A stretch of DNA of 64,000 nt from Hydrogenophaga sp. SL48 (GCF_021729865.1 NZ_CP063400.1:2976001-3040000), one strand, 5' to 3'. Numbered from the stretch's first letter, positions 1 through 9,940 are shown. Numbers and translations: made by a program. Notes: generated by a model not told the origin, from the sequence alone.

Positions 1-1
1 G

Positions 2-1648
<1,647 letters not shown>

Positions 1649-1695
1649 AAGACTCAAACTGATATGCAGTCGAAATCTAAATCGGGAGCACCTTT

Positions 1696-2604
1696 GTGAT
1701 GAATGAAACCAGTGCAGGTGGTGCAATCAGCATTGCGGCGGAGATGATCGACAAAAATTCACCTATAGCAGCATCTGTAACGAGCGCCTCACTCAAACGC
1801 GGTAATCGCGAAGTTATTACTGACTTCTATGTTTCCGCCGACGTACTCGTCGAACCAAAAAAATTCGCCTTCAAAGTCTTCCTCCGCCTCAATGCAAAGA
1901 AAATTCGATTTGAAAAAGTTTCTTTCAAACACTGCATCTTTGATGGTTGCTATCTAAACAACTGTACATTTGATTCATGCGACTTCACTGGCTGCCGATT
2001 TATTGGGTCTAATTTTCATCAATCCTCATTCACAGGGTGTCAATTTGAATATGCAGTTTTTGAACGCTGTCAAATCGATGATGACATATTAGATAGCGAA
2101 GCACCTAGACCTGAAAATCTAAGGATGAGATTCGCACGAACCTTAAGAATGAACTATCAACAGGTAGGCGACGCAAAAGCGGTAAATAAGGCAATCTCAT
2201 TAGAACTGGAAGCAACATCAATTTATCTCTACAAGTCTTGGCGATCAAAAGAATCTTATTACCAAAAAAAATACACTGGGTTCAAGGCATTTTCACAGTT
2301 CTTGAAATGGCTTGAATTTTGGGTTTTGGACTTCATCTGGGGGAACGGCGAGAGCATTGTTAAGTTAGCACGAACTCTAGTTCTGACCATCCTTGCAATT
2401 TCACTCTACAACACAGCTTTCTTCGGAAATATATTAAATATTGCGGACCATTGGGAAAGCGTCAAACGAGCCCCTGGAGTTTTCCTTGGTGTATCCAGTC
2501 CACAAGAGTATTCAATTGGCATTCTTGCACTCATAACAGCCACTCGACTCGTCGGAGTAGCATTGTTAACAGCCATACTGATTAAGCGATTCGGTAGAAG
2601 ATGA
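1696..2604 (+). CDS. Pentapeptide-repeat protein with C-terminal pore-like membrane domain
   Basis: 302 residues. About residues 72-127 are pentapeptide repeats (units such as CTFDS, CDFTG, CRFIG), which fold as a right-handed beta helix. After a charged helical linker come two hydrophobic segments (about 225-243 and 275-295) with a short re-entrant-like stretch between them, ending LIKRFGRR. This arrangement resembles pentapeptide proteins carrying a two-TM ion-channel domain, but I see no TxGYG filter. A GTG start at 1696 has GGGAG 8 nt upstream; the ATG at 1699 is the alternative. The stop overlaps the next start (ATGA), so it is translationally coupled to the nucleotidyltransferase. Base composition is far AT-richer than the flanking chromosome. 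A membrane effector role is inference. Confidence 0.75.
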   Translation: MMNETSAGGAISIAAEMIDKNSPIAASVTSASLKRGNREVITDFYVSADVLVEPKKFAFKVFLRLNAKKIRFEKVSFKHCIFDGCYLNNCTFDSCDFTGCRFIGSNFHQSSFTGCQFEYAVFERCQIDDDILDSEAPRPENLRMRFARTLRMNYQQVGDAKAVNKAISLELEATSIYLYKSWRSKESYYQKKYTGFKAFSQFLKWLEFWVLDFIWGNGESIVKLARTLVLTILAISLYNTAFFGNILNIADHWESVKRAPGVFLGVSSPQEYSIGILALITATRLVGVALLTAILIKRFGRR

Positions 2605-3218
2605 AGACTCAATTTTACGCCTTCGGGTCCCTGTGTAGAGGCGAGGTTGATTCAGGCTCCGACATCGATCTACTTGCTTGCGTGAATAAGTTCAGACCTG
2701 AAATTGATCCTCAAAAATTCTCTATTTATACCCATAAAAGAATTGATCAACTCTGGAACGAAGGCAATCCTTTTGCCTGGCATTTACACCTTGAGTCTCG
2801 CCTCATATACTCAAGCGATGGCTCTGACTATCTGGCGGACATTGGAATACCAAATCCATACAAAAACACAGCAACTGACTGCCTAAAGTTTAGAAGTTTA
2901 TTTTCTGAATCCAATTATGCACTTCAAAAGTCAGCTAAAAACGCCACATTTAATATATCGTGCATGTTTTTGGCAATGCGAAATTTTGCAACATGCCATT
3001 CCTTCACTCATGACCCGATTTTCTCCAGAAAATCACCTCTATTAATAGATCATCCATTACCAGTTAGTGAAAATATATTCAATATTTTTGAACGAGCTCG
3101 AATCCTATCCACTAGAGGGTACGGGCCAACCCTCTCTGAAGCAGAGATTCTTTGCGCAAAAACTGCAGCCTCAGAAATTTCGACCTGGATGGACAAATTA
3201 CTTTCAATGAGGAATTAA
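2601..3218 (+). CDS. Nucleotidyltransferase-domain protein
   Basis: 205 residues. The N-terminus carries the polymerase-beta-type nucleotidyltransferase signature GS-x10-DxD (G9 S10, then SDIDLL with D21 and D23), as in minimal and aminoglycoside-type nucleotidyltransferases. The rest is a mostly helical region of about 140 residues that I cannot assign. The ATG lies inside the stop of the pentapeptide gene, and the next gene starts one base after this stop, so the three form one operon. It lacks the recognisable architecture of a CBASS cyclase, and no HEPN partner is visible. The target (protein, RNA or small molecule) is unknown. It belongs to the AT-rich island. Confidence 0.75.
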   Translation: MKTQFYAFGSLCRGEVDSGSDIDLLACVNKFRPEIDPQKFSIYTHKRIDQLWNEGNPFAWHLHLESRLIYSSDGSDYLADIGIPNPYKNTATDCLKFRSLFSESNYALQKSAKNATFNISCMFLAMRNFATCHSFTHDPIFSRKSPLLIDHPLPVSENIFNIFERARILSTRGYGPTLSEAEILCAKTAASEISTWMDKLLSMRN

Positions 3219-3219
3219 G

Positions 3220-3525
3220 GTGAGCGAATTTAATAACCGCATAGCAACGCAACGAGAAATTCTTCTTGAAGTAAACTCTTGTGTTTGGCAAGAAGAGCTA
3301 TTTGGGCTATCTAGTGGAGCGATTGACAGATGGACCACCATCAATCGACTCGAATCAGAATCAACCTTAGTTGAATCCATTCGGTTAGCAGCAAAAAAAC
3401 TATTCTTCCTATCCAACAAAAGCCAAGAGCAGATCACCGAAGAATATCAACATCTAGCCGATGAGGTCTCTGCACTAACAAAAAAAATTGTTGGGGCAAC
3501 AGCCGCCCACAGAAAATCCGACTAG
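3220..3525 (+). CDS. Unrecognised 101-aa protein, third gene of island operon
   Basis: I do not recognise a family. It is soluble-looking, acidic and largely helical, with a coiled-coil-like C-terminal half (residues about 45-92). The GTG start follows the nucleotidyltransferase stop by one base, with an AAGG purine run just upstream, which argues for co-translation and a shared function. It shares the low GC content of its two upstream neighbours. It could be a small regulator or helper of the nucleotidyltransferase/pore pair, but nothing in the sequence proves this. Confidence 0.6.
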   Translation: MSEFNNRIATQREILLEVNSCVWQEELFGLSSGAIDRWTTINRLESESTLVESIRLAAKKLFFLSNKSQEQITEEYQHLADEVSALTKKIVGATAAHRKSD

Positions 3526-3634
3526 GGATATTCAAAGTTAGATTCAAATTAGCCCAGATAGTGGTGAAATGTCTTATCTTTTGCCAACATGAAACTCTCC
3601 AAGGTAAAAGACAACACGTGATCCCAGTCACCCC

Positions 3635-3770
3635 GAGCCCCCACTGGCCGCCGCGAAGCCGGACGAAAAAGCCAGTTCGAGCGGTTTGGTTACTTTGTGG
3701 CGGACTGAGTGGTTCACGTTGCTTGGAGAAAAACCGGTGTTCAACCGACTGGGTTGAAAGATTCGTTGAT
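3635..3770 (+). pseudogene. Decayed duplicate of the glnS 3' end
   Basis: About 136 bp align with bases 1502-1640 of glnS. Read in the glnS frame it gives EPPLAAAKPDEK (glnS has EPSLAAAKPDQK), then a one-base deletion, then QFERFGYFVAD, a stop, and a degraded tail that still reads GLKDS. No start or other gene is associated with it. It is best explained as the original or an earlier 3' end of glnS, cut off when the 1650-3630 cargo inserted and supplied a replacement terminus. The alternative is a partial duplication. Confidence 0.85.
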
Positions 3771-3799
3771 TTGATACGCAATTAAGATGAGGGTGCCAC

Positions 3800-4624
3800 T
3801 TGGAAATTGCACAAATAAAAGCGGTGTTCAGCGTAGGATGGCTAGCTTTCAAGCAAAGACGGCTTCTTTCCTATCTAAAGCAAAGGGCATGGACAAAACT
3901 AAATGATGCACATGCAGATATTTGGGTACTAGGACAACCAAATGCTGGGAAATCGAGCTTATTGCGTTTCCTGCTTGATGAAGTTAAGCCTTCTCAACAA
4001 CCCCCAATTACTTCGTATCGAACAGAAACTGGTATATTGCTCCTCGGCGAAAGCTATGCCAAGATCGCAAAAATTGCGCCAGGCCAACAGTTCATATTTG
4101 AAAGAATAAAGGATGACTTTAAAAAATCCCTCAGCGCAAATAGTCCAAGCACGATAGTATATGTCGTCGACTTTGGATACAACTTTGAAAACCCAAGACA
4201 ACCAAACAACATACCCAACAATTTCGCCAATATTTCGCTTCAACAGTACCGAAATGACAGAATCAAATCCGAGAGTAGTCATTTCGCATACTTCACAAGT
4301 ATAATCAAAGAAGTTCCATCTACACTCCTAAAGATCCGAAACATCGTCATAGTCATTAACAAGATCGACTTGTTTCAAACTGGTGAGCTAATATCAGCAA
4401 CCCAATACTATGCTGAAAATGGGCAGAGTGAGTTTAGCAGATTACTTCGTGAATTAATAAAGCACATCAATTCACGTGAACTCGGCTGTACAACTCTACA
4501 AAGCTGCTCTTGGCCAATGCATCAAGCATATAACGGCATCATAATTAAATCCACATTTGACCAAATTCAACATCACGCCACCAGAGTTCATCTAACTAGT
4601 GCGCTTGACAACATCCTAAGGTAG
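3800..4624 (+). CDS. P-loop GTPase-like protein, island module 2
   Basis: 274 residues. Walker A (G1) is GQPNAGKS at 45-52, and the guanine-specificity motif NKID (G4) is at 187-190 after a hydrophobic strand, so a TRAFAC-class GTPase fold is likely. A classical DxPG G3 motif is not obvious; VVDFGYN at about 122-128 sits in that region. The N-terminal 35 residues are basic and amphipathic. The start is TTG at 3800, preceded by GAGGG. Its stop is 3 nt from the next start, a two-TM protein that may anchor it at the membrane. Low GC. I do not recognise a named family. Confidence 0.65.
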   Translation: MEIAQIKAVFSVGWLAFKQRRLLSYLKQRAWTKLNDAHADIWVLGQPNAGKSSLLRFLLDEVKPSQQPPITSYRTETGILLLGESYAKIAKIAPGQQFIFERIKDDFKKSLSANSPSTIVYVVDFGYNFENPRQPNNIPNNFANISLQQYRNDRIKSESSHFAYFTSIIKEVPSTLLKIRNIVIVINKIDLFQTGELISATQYYAENGQSEFSRLLRELIKHINSRELGCTTLQSCSWPMHQAYNGIIIKSTFDQIQHHATRVHLTSALDNILR

Positions 4625-4627
4625 ACC

Positions 4628-5092
4628 ATGGAAACTGATGCTCACTCGTTGTTAAAAGAAACCGAGGAAATTATCGGTTTTGCGGAAAAAATAGAAGCCA
4701 GAATTCAGGAACTATTAGGTCGCCTTGAAAGAATACAATTCAGAATATTTATTGGAATGACCGGTTTTTCCGTAGGTACGCCTTTGGGACTCTTACTGGC
4801 CTCGAGATTGGAAATTCGTATTGGTGATACAGAATTTCTGAAAGGACCCTTAACCTTGTTAGTGGCAACGATCTTTTTAGTTTTACTCCTATCTGGTCTG
4901 ATTGCATTTACCAGCCTCACCCTATCTGAACGTCGATTCTTGAAAAGAGAACTTGCAAGGGAGAGGACAATTCTTGCGAAACTAGTAGATTTAGCTGACA
5001 CTGCATTGCATCAACTAGATCATTCAATCTCACTTTCGCATCGAGCTCTTTTGGAAACTAGGCTGCAGCGCATAGCTTTCGAACGACTTTAA
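4628..5092 (+). CDS. Small two-TM membrane protein paired with the GTPase
   Basis: 154 residues. An N-terminal coiled-coil-like helix (about 5-38) is followed by TM1 (about 39-59), a short polar loop, TM2 (about 75-97) and a C-terminal helical region. It is co-transcribed with the upstream GTPase (3-nt gap). The family is not recognised. The pairing suggests a membrane partner whose state is sensed or driven by the GTPase; such pairs occur among phage-defence and stress modules, but that role is inference. It is the last gene of the AT-rich segment. Confidence 0.6.
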   Translation: METDAHSLLKETEEIIGFAEKIEARIQELLGRLERIQFRIFIGMTGFSVGTPLGLLLASRLEIRIGDTEFLKGPLTLLVATIFLVLLLSGLIAFTSLTLSERRFLKRELARERTILAKLVDLADTALHQLDHSISLSHRALLETRLQRIAFERL

Positions 5093-5208
5093 AAGCCGTT
5101 AAAGACCAGAGTAGGCAACGGGGTCTTGTGTTTTGCCCCAAAGCGGGCGATCTGCCTTTCACTGCTGATGCGGCAGCGAAGCACCAGGATTCGATGCTGA
5201 GCCACTAA

Positions 5209-5829
5209 TCACCCGTCAAAAGGCCCCGTGCACAACTGCTGCTCGCACGGAATGCCGTCACCATCCCCGTCTATTTCCATGCCCGGGCAGTTGTTCAGAA
5301 ACTGCTTGGCTTCACTGCATGAACCCATCTGCGAGCAGTGCTTGCGGCCATCACACTGAAACGCTGGCTGTCTGATCTCGGGTGCGGCGGTTTGCGCCGG
5401 GCTGCTTATCACGCTCTGGGGTTCCGCCGCTGTCATTTCGGCCCGCTCGATGTACTGGGTGTAGCCATACCAACCCAGGCCAGTGACCAGCAGCATCGCC
5501 ACGAAGCGCGTGCCAAACGAGTTCGATTCATTCCGCTCGGGCGCTCGGCGGGCCTGATGCCGAACCTGATCGTGTGCGTGCCGCCGAGGTGCTCTGGGTT
5601 CCGGGGCTCCCGGCCGGCGCACCCTCACCGCCCGTTTCCGACCTTCCTTGTCCAGCTCCATCTCAAACGACAGCGGCTCGCCGATGACGGGAGGCCGCCC
5701 GTCGCGTGGGAAAGCGGACACATGCACGAAGAGTTCCTGATCGCTATGGTCGGCCACCACGAAGCCAAAGCCCCGCTCAGCGTTCCATTTGGTGAGCGTG
5801 CCGTTGAATCGGGATGCGACGGTGTTCAT
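5209..5829 (-). CDS. Cold-shock domain protein with TM and excalibur domain
   Basis: 206 residues from the ATG at 5829; a longer frame exists, but the cold-shock domain begins right after this start. The cold-shock domain is at 6-72, with GFGFV at 20-24 and LFVHVS at 33-38. A basic low-complexity linker follows, then one TM (about 108-124) and a C-terminal excalibur calcium-binding domain (157-200) with four or more cysteines and DGDGDG at 187-192. The cold-shock domain would be cytosolic and bind nucleic acid, while the excalibur domain would be periplasmic. Function is unknown. It begins 56 bp from the stop of the neighbouring membrane-protein gene on the same strand. Confidence 0.85.
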   Translation of the reverse strand: MNTVASRFNGTLTKWNAERGFGFVVADHSDQELFVHVSAFPRDGRPPVIGEPLSFEMELDKEGRKRAVRVRRPGAPEPRAPRRHAHDQVRHQARRAPERNESNSFGTRFVAMLLVTGLGWYGYTQYIERAEMTAAEPQSVISSPAQTAAPEIRQPAFQCDGRKHCSQMGSCSEAKQFLNNCPGMEIDGDGDGIPCEQQLCTGPFDG

Positions 5830-5884
5830 GGGAGATGTTGGTGGTGTGGGGCGTATGTGGCCGGTGAACCGTTGGTGCTGGTAT

Positions 5885-7048
5885 TCAGGACGTGGCTTTG
5901 CACTGGCTGCGCCGCTCTGGCGTGGTGGCCGGCCTGCGCTGCACAAGCTGGGCGCCCTCGGCAGGGATGCTCATGCGAAGCACTTCGGTCGGATCAACGG
6001 CCAAGTCGCCCACCTGCTCGACTTCGATCCACCACCTGGCACCCAGGTTGGAGAGCACCTGGGCACGCACTGTGACCCATGGCGCACCGGCTCCGCAAGG
6101 TGTCACGGCTTGGCCCGTCGGGCCAAAGCGGGCTGTAGCGGCAATCAGTTCGCAGGTGGCTTGGGGCACCTTCAGCTCAACCACCTTGGTGGTTCGGATG
6201 CCCGCCATCTCCATGACGCGCTGCGGGAACAAGTCGCCATGTCCTCGAAGAAAAGGTGCGCCCCAAAGAACTGCCGGCAACAGAAAGGAAACGACCATCG
6301 CGACAGCCCAGAGTGGCACTTCTTTGGGTAAATATCCGAGCACGGCAATGAACCCCAGCCAAACCAGAAGCCAGAGCAGGTAGTCCCAAACAGAGGTCGT
6401 TCCAGTGGGCATCAACAGATCGCTGAGCACCAGCAGGGGCAGCGAAGAAAGCAGCAGCAACTGCACAAAGCTCAAAGTCGTCGTCCACCGCCATACAGAA
6501 CGACTCCACCCCGCATGCGCCACGATGGCACCGCCGACAGCAAACAGGATGCCTGCCGGGATCAGCACATACGCAAGGCCGGGTACGCAGTCGCGCCACA
6601 CCCCAAAAGCCAAATAGGCGAAAAACAGTCCCACGCTGAGTAACTGCGCGCCGATGAGCAGGTTGTTGGTGTCTTTCAACGGTCCCGACCATGGGCGCCA
6701 AGGCGCCGTCTTGAGGGACTCCATCAATGCGAAGGCGGCATGAGGCGCGATCAGGGCCAACATGACCGCAAGCAGGTAGACAAACGTCACCCCGGCAATG
6801 CCCACGCCAGCGCCCAGCACGGTGGCGAAGTCTGCAGGCATATGACCCATGCCACGGAAGTAGGCGTACATGATCAGCACACCAAAACAGGTGCTGAGCA
6901 CCCCGAGGCCAACCCAAGGGAAATCACTCACGAGGGCCAACGCTCGGTTGCCCGCGCGCGCCGCGTCATTGAAGGTCAGTTTGTCTGGCGGCTGGTCTGG
7001 TGAAGTGGTTTCGCCGGCGGCTCCATTGGCGGCGGCTTTTGTGTTCAT
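5885..7048 (-). CDS. Polytopic membrane protein of unknown function
   Basis: 387 residues. A polar N-terminus of about 40 residues precedes roughly seven or eight hydrophobic segments between residues 45 and 275, then a soluble C-terminal domain of about 110 residues. No transporter or enzyme signature is recognised. It lies just upstream of the cold-shock/excalibur gene on the same strand and may be co-transcribed. The soluble tail includes a segment (about 295-350) that could be a small sensory or binding domain. Confidence 0.7.
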   Translation of the reverse strand: MNTKAAANGAAGETTSPDQPPDKLTFNDAARAGNRALALVSDFPWVGLGVLSTCFGVLIMYAYFRGMGHMPADFATVLGAGVGIAGVTFVYLLAVMLALIAPHAAFALMESLKTAPWRPWSGPLKDTNNLLIGAQLLSVGLFFAYLAFGVWRDCVPGLAYVLIPAGILFAVGGAIVAHAGWSRSVWRWTTTLSFVQLLLLSSLPLLVLSDLLMPTGTTSVWDYLLWLLVWLGFIAVLGYLPKEVPLWAVAMVVSFLLPAVLWGAPFLRGHGDLFPQRVMEMAGIRTTKVVELKVPQATCELIAATARFGPTGQAVTPCGAGAPWVTVRAQVLSNLGARWWIEVEQVGDLAVDPTEVLRMSIPAEGAQLVQRRPATTPERRSQCKATS

Positions 7049-7143
7049 GTGGCTCCCTGTTCTCGTATGCTGCTGGCCGTTCCATTCTAGAAACCATACA
7101 GCGCTGCCTCACACGCCTCAACATCGAAACGATGGAGTTCCGC

Positions 7144-7452
7144 ATGCACCCCGCCATCGCCCAACACCGTGCGGCCATCGCCGCCATCTGCCTGCGCTAC
7201 CGCATCAGCCGGCTGGAGGTGTTTGGTTCGGCGGCGCGTGCCGATGACTTTGACCCCGCGAGCAGCGACCCTGACTTTCTGGTGGAGTTCGCAAAAGACG
7301 CGCAGCCCGATCTGCACAGCTTCTACGGCGCGAAGGCCGAGCTGGAACAACTGCTGGGCCGAGGTGTGGATCTGGTCGAGCCGGGCGCGGTGCGCAACCC
7401 CTACGTGCTCTCCAGCATCAACCGCCACCGCGAGCCTGTGTATGAAGCGTGA
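7144..7452 (+). CDS. Solitary minimal nucleotidyltransferase (MntA-like)
   Basis: 102 residues if started at 7144, where GGAG lies six bases upstream; ATG 7132 is the alternative. Carries the nucleotidyltransferase signature GSAAR...SDPDFLVEF, with a 12-residue spacing between GS and DxD, longer than the 10 in its neighbours. In MntA/HepT modules the nucleotidyltransferase is an antitoxin that AMPylates a HEPN RNase. No HEPN gene follows; the next gene is a different nucleotidyltransferase with its own operator. It may be an orphan antitoxin or a remnant. Confidence 0.75.
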   Translation: MHPAIAQHRAAIAAICLRYRISRLEVFGSAARADDFDPASSDPDFLVEFAKDAQPDLHSFYGAKAELEQLLGRGVDLVEPGAVRNPYVLSSINRHREPVYEA

Positions 7453-7488
7453 CCCGCGTGCAGTGGCGTAGCAAGAATCGCCACATAA

Positions 7489-7522
7489 ACCCATATTAGG
7501 TATGATTGAACCCAATATGGGT
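7489..7522. promoter_or_regulatory. Inverted repeat operator at the wHTH-nucleotidyltransferase start
   Basis: Perfect 9-bp arms ACCCATATT (7489-7497) and AATATGGGT (7514-7522) flank a 16-bp centre that contains TATGAT, a possible -10 box. The dyad covers the start region of a gene whose product has an N-terminal winged helix, so autorepression of this toxin-antitoxin-like operon is likely. Confidence 0.6.
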
Positions 7523-8146
7523 ATTAAATCCACGCCTTCTCCCTCGTCCACAGCCGACGCTCTCTTCCCCAAGGTGCGTCAGCGCGTGCTGGCCGTGCTG
7601 TTCGGTGCGCCGGACCGCAGCTTTTACACGAACGAGGTGATCGGCCTGGCGCAGTCGGGCGCGGGCGCGGTGCAGCGCGAGCTGGCCGATCTGGCGGGCG
7701 CGGGTTTGCTCACGGTGCGCAAGCAAGGCAACCAGAAGCACTTTCAGGCCAATGCGGCGTCGCCGGTGTTTGCCGAGTTGCGCGGGCTGGTGCTCAAGAC
7801 GATGGGGTTGGCCGATGTGTTGCGCACTGCGCTGGCGCCGCTGGCGCCGCAGATTGAGCGCGCCTTTGTGTTTGGCTCCATCGCCAAGCAACAAGACACG
7901 GCCGCGAGCGACGTGGACTTGCTGGTGGTGAGCGACACGCTGGGCTATGGCGATGTGTTCGCTGCGTTGGAGGGCGCCAGCCAGAGCTTGGGCCGCACCA
8001 TCAACCCGGCGCTGTATTCCGCCGCCGATTTCCAAGCCCGGCTGCAGGGCGACAATGCGTTCGTCAACCGCGTGATGCAACAGCCAAAGATATGGCTGAT
8101 CGGCCAGGAGGAATCAGCGCCACATGAGCCCAGCCAACCCACTTGA
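7502..8146 (+). CDS. Winged-helix/nucleotidyltransferase fusion, antitoxin-like
   Basis: 214 residues. The N-terminal part (about 22-90) is an ArsR-like winged helix, with the YTNEVIGLAQSGAGAVQREL recognition region. The C-terminal part is a minimal nucleotidyltransferase with GS-x10-DxD (GSIAKQ...ASDVDLLVV). The next gene overlaps by 23 bp and encodes a HEPN protein, so this is a HEPN-MNT pair in which this protein would both modify the HEPN toxin and repress the operon through the palindrome at 7489-7522. An internal ATG at 7517 is an alternative start. Confidence 0.8.
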   Translation: MIEPNMGIKSTPSPSSTADALFPKVRQRVLAVLFGAPDRSFYTNEVIGLAQSGAGAVQRELADLAGAGLLTVRKQGNQKHFQANAASPVFAELRGLVLKTMGLADVLRTALAPLAPQIERAFVFGSIAKQQDTAASDVDLLVVSDTLGYGDVFAALEGASQSLGRTINPALYSAADFQARLQGDNAFVNRVMQQPKIWLIGQEESAPHEPSQPT

Positions 8147-8540
8147 AAACCTGAGCCGCCCCGGCGGCTCGCTCAAACCGGAACCGCCCGACGCGGCCGA
8201 GATTGCTGGCTTGCTGCGCACGGGCCGCGCCCGGCTGGTGGACGCTGGCAACACCGCGCTGGCGCTGGAGAGCCGCTTTGACCTGGCCTACAACGCGGCC
8301 CACGCCTTGTGCCTCGCCGCGCTGCGCGCCAAGGGCTATCGCGCGGCCAACCGCTACATCGTCTTTCAGGTGCTGCCGCACACGCTGGGGCTTGGGCCCG
8401 AGGTCTGGCGGGTGTTGGACCTGTGCCACAACAAACGCAACCTGGGTGAGTACGAAGGCTTGCTGGAGGTGGACGAGCGGCTGGTGAAGAATCTGATCTT
8501 GGCGGCGCAGCGCGTGGCTGATGCGCTGGCGGCGGCGTAA
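8124..8540 (+). CDS. HEPN-domain protein, toxin-like partner
   Basis: 138 residues, mostly helical. It has the HEPN helix pattern AYNAAHALCLAALRAKGYR (56-74) and a C-terminal HNKRNLGEYEG (102-112) in place of the usual R-x4-6-H, so R105/N106 may form the RNase-like site. A strong GGAGG precedes the ATG, which lies inside the 3' end of the nucleotidyltransferase gene. HEPN proteins of such pairs act as ribonucleases inhibited by AMPylation or complex formation. The missing canonical His means activity should not be assumed. Confidence 0.75.
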   Translation: MSPANPLENLSRPGGSLKPEPPDAAEIAGLLRTGRARLVDAGNTALALESRFDLAYNAAHALCLAALRAKGYRAANRYIVFQVLPHTLGLGPEVWRVLDLCHNKRNLGEYEGLLEVDERLVKNLILAAQRVADALAAA

Positions 8541-8636
8541 AGGCCGCACCGGATCAAGCGACCAACCGCTGTCCATCACCGCCCTTCACCGCCCGCAACA
8601 GTCTCAGCGTTGATCCACAGAGGGAGGCTTAGCGAC

Positions 8637-8897
8637 ATGGGAGGTCTGTATCTGGAGCTGGTTTTCCGCATTGGCTTTGTGAGTGCATGCGTGGGTGTGG
8701 CTCTGTATTTCCGGCTTGCGTATTTGCAGAAAAGGGGAAGGCCCGTTCCCAAGCCCTTGCTGGTGGCCGCGTCTGCCTCCAAGGTGCTCACGACCACCAC
8801 CTTCTTGCTGGTGTTGCTGTTGGGGTTTTGGCCATTCGACCGTTCGCTGCTGAACGACTTCTTTCACAGCTTGAACCGCTTGATCCACTTCTTCTGA
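8637..8897 (+). CDS. Small two-TM membrane protein
   Basis: 86 residues starting at ATG 8637, where GGGAGG lies about 8 bases upstream. Two hydrophobic segments (about 5-25 and 45-66) are joined by a basic loop. Family not recognised. It stands alone between the HEPN pair and the convergent secreted-protein genes. The 230 bp after it contain no gene I can support. Confidence 0.5.
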   Translation: MGGLYLELVFRIGFVSACVGVALYFRLAYLQKRGRPVPKPLLVAASASKVLTTTTFLLVLLLGFWPFDRSLLNDFFHSLNRLIHFF

Positions 8898-9127
8898 CAC
8901 GCTGGGGCTGGTCTCGGTCGCCAAAGCTGCAACGCAGATATGAGTGTTTCTCAAACTTGAAACAGCTGGGCTTCTTCACCATCTGCGGTCATGTGGCCCG
9001 CGTCCACCATAGCCACCACGGGGGCTCCAAGCTTGTCACGCGCAGGTTCAACACCTTGATGCTGTCTTGGCCGCCATGTCGTCTCAGGCGCGGCCATCAC
9101 CCAACAGGGCTCCGGGTGTAAGCCAGC

Positions 9128-9940
9128 TCAACCGCGTTCCGAAGGAGCCGGGGACGCGGGTTGGGCCGGTCGCGCAGCAGGCTCCGTGTTCGCAGGCAAC
9201 TTGGGCGGATCCATCGCCACGTCGACAAATTCAAACTTCGGCATCGGCAGCTTGCCGCGAATGCTGTAGACGCTGTCGCTGACCGCTTCCTGCAGTTCCC
9301 GGCCCCAATGCGCAATGTCTTCGACCAGCCCGCCGGGCAAAGCGCTGGGCAGATCTCGCGTCTGGGTGACGACCGGTTTCGTCGCGATCGGCCTCAGGTA
9401 GACCAACACCGAGGCAAACGCCCCGCTGTGCGCGTACTGGGTCGCGGAAACCATGTCCATGGTGGGTGGAAAGTCCCAGCCATTTTTCGCCAGCCACTCC
9501 AGGGCCGGCCGGGGAATGCCGGACGACACATTGGGTATCGACTGTCGCCAGATTTTCAGACACCGGAATGATCTTGCAGCAGGCCCGCCCTGGTCGCCTT
9601 CGGCAAACACCCGAGGAGATCCTGTGCATTTCGCGTCCGGATAGGAGACACCGGAAAACCGACCTTTGCCCGATTCGTTGGCCCTGACCAGGATGACCGC
9701 GTCCAGAACCTTGTCGGTGCCGTGGTGAGCGATGACCTTGAAGTCGGTGGTCTGCTGGTAGGTATATCCACTGCCAGAAAGCGTGATTCCCTTGTCTTCA
9801 ACCGAATAGACCTGCCACCCCTCGCCTGGCAGCTGCAGGTCCACTCGACCGACGGTGACTTCCTGTCCCGCCAGTGCCTGAGCCAAGTTGCCCAACAGGA
9901 TCCACCCTGCCAGTCCGAATTTCCTCATCGTTCTCTTCAT
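9128..9940 (-). CDS. Secreted protein of unknown function
   Basis: 270 residues from the ATG at 9940, chosen because GGGGA lies upstream and a signal peptide (MKRTMRKF, hydrophobic core, cleavage near ALAGQ) begins at once. The mature protein has a beta-rich N-terminal half and a Pro/Ala-rich C-terminus. Its start overlaps the stop of the upstream DUF4124-like gene (ATGA), so the two are translationally coupled. I cannot assign a function. Confidence 0.65.
   Translation of the reverse strand: MKRTMRKFGLAGWILLGNLAQALAGQEVTVGRVDLQLPGEGWQVYSVEDKGITLSGSGYTYQQTTDFKVIAHHGTDKVLDAVILVRANESGKGRFSGVSYPDAKCTGSPRVFAEGDQGGPAARSFRCLKIWRQSIPNVSSGIPRPALEWLAKNGWDFPPTMDMVSATQYAHSGAFASVLVYLRPIATKPVVTQTRDLPSALPGGLVEDIAHWGRELQEAVSDSVYSIRGKLPMPKFEFVDVAMDPPKLPANTEPAARPAQPASPAPSERG

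Noticed and set aside
2601..3218. CBASS-type cyclase reading of the island nucleotidyltransferase
   Set aside because: Only the minimal GS-x10-DxD is present; no CD-NTase-like architecture, Cap or ubiquitin-like partner is near.
3635..3770. A real coding gene at the glnS-like segment
   Set aside because: It has a frameshift and a stop relative to glnS and no start; it is a remnant.
1650..5100. Integrase or transposase in the island
   Set aside because: No such motif is visible in any frame; the mobile agent, if any, lies elsewhere or is lost.
8898..9127. Gene remnant in the 230-bp gap before the secreted-protein gene
   Set aside because: A short minus-strand stretch reads ARDKLGAPVVAMVDAGHMTA, but no start, SD or family match supports it.
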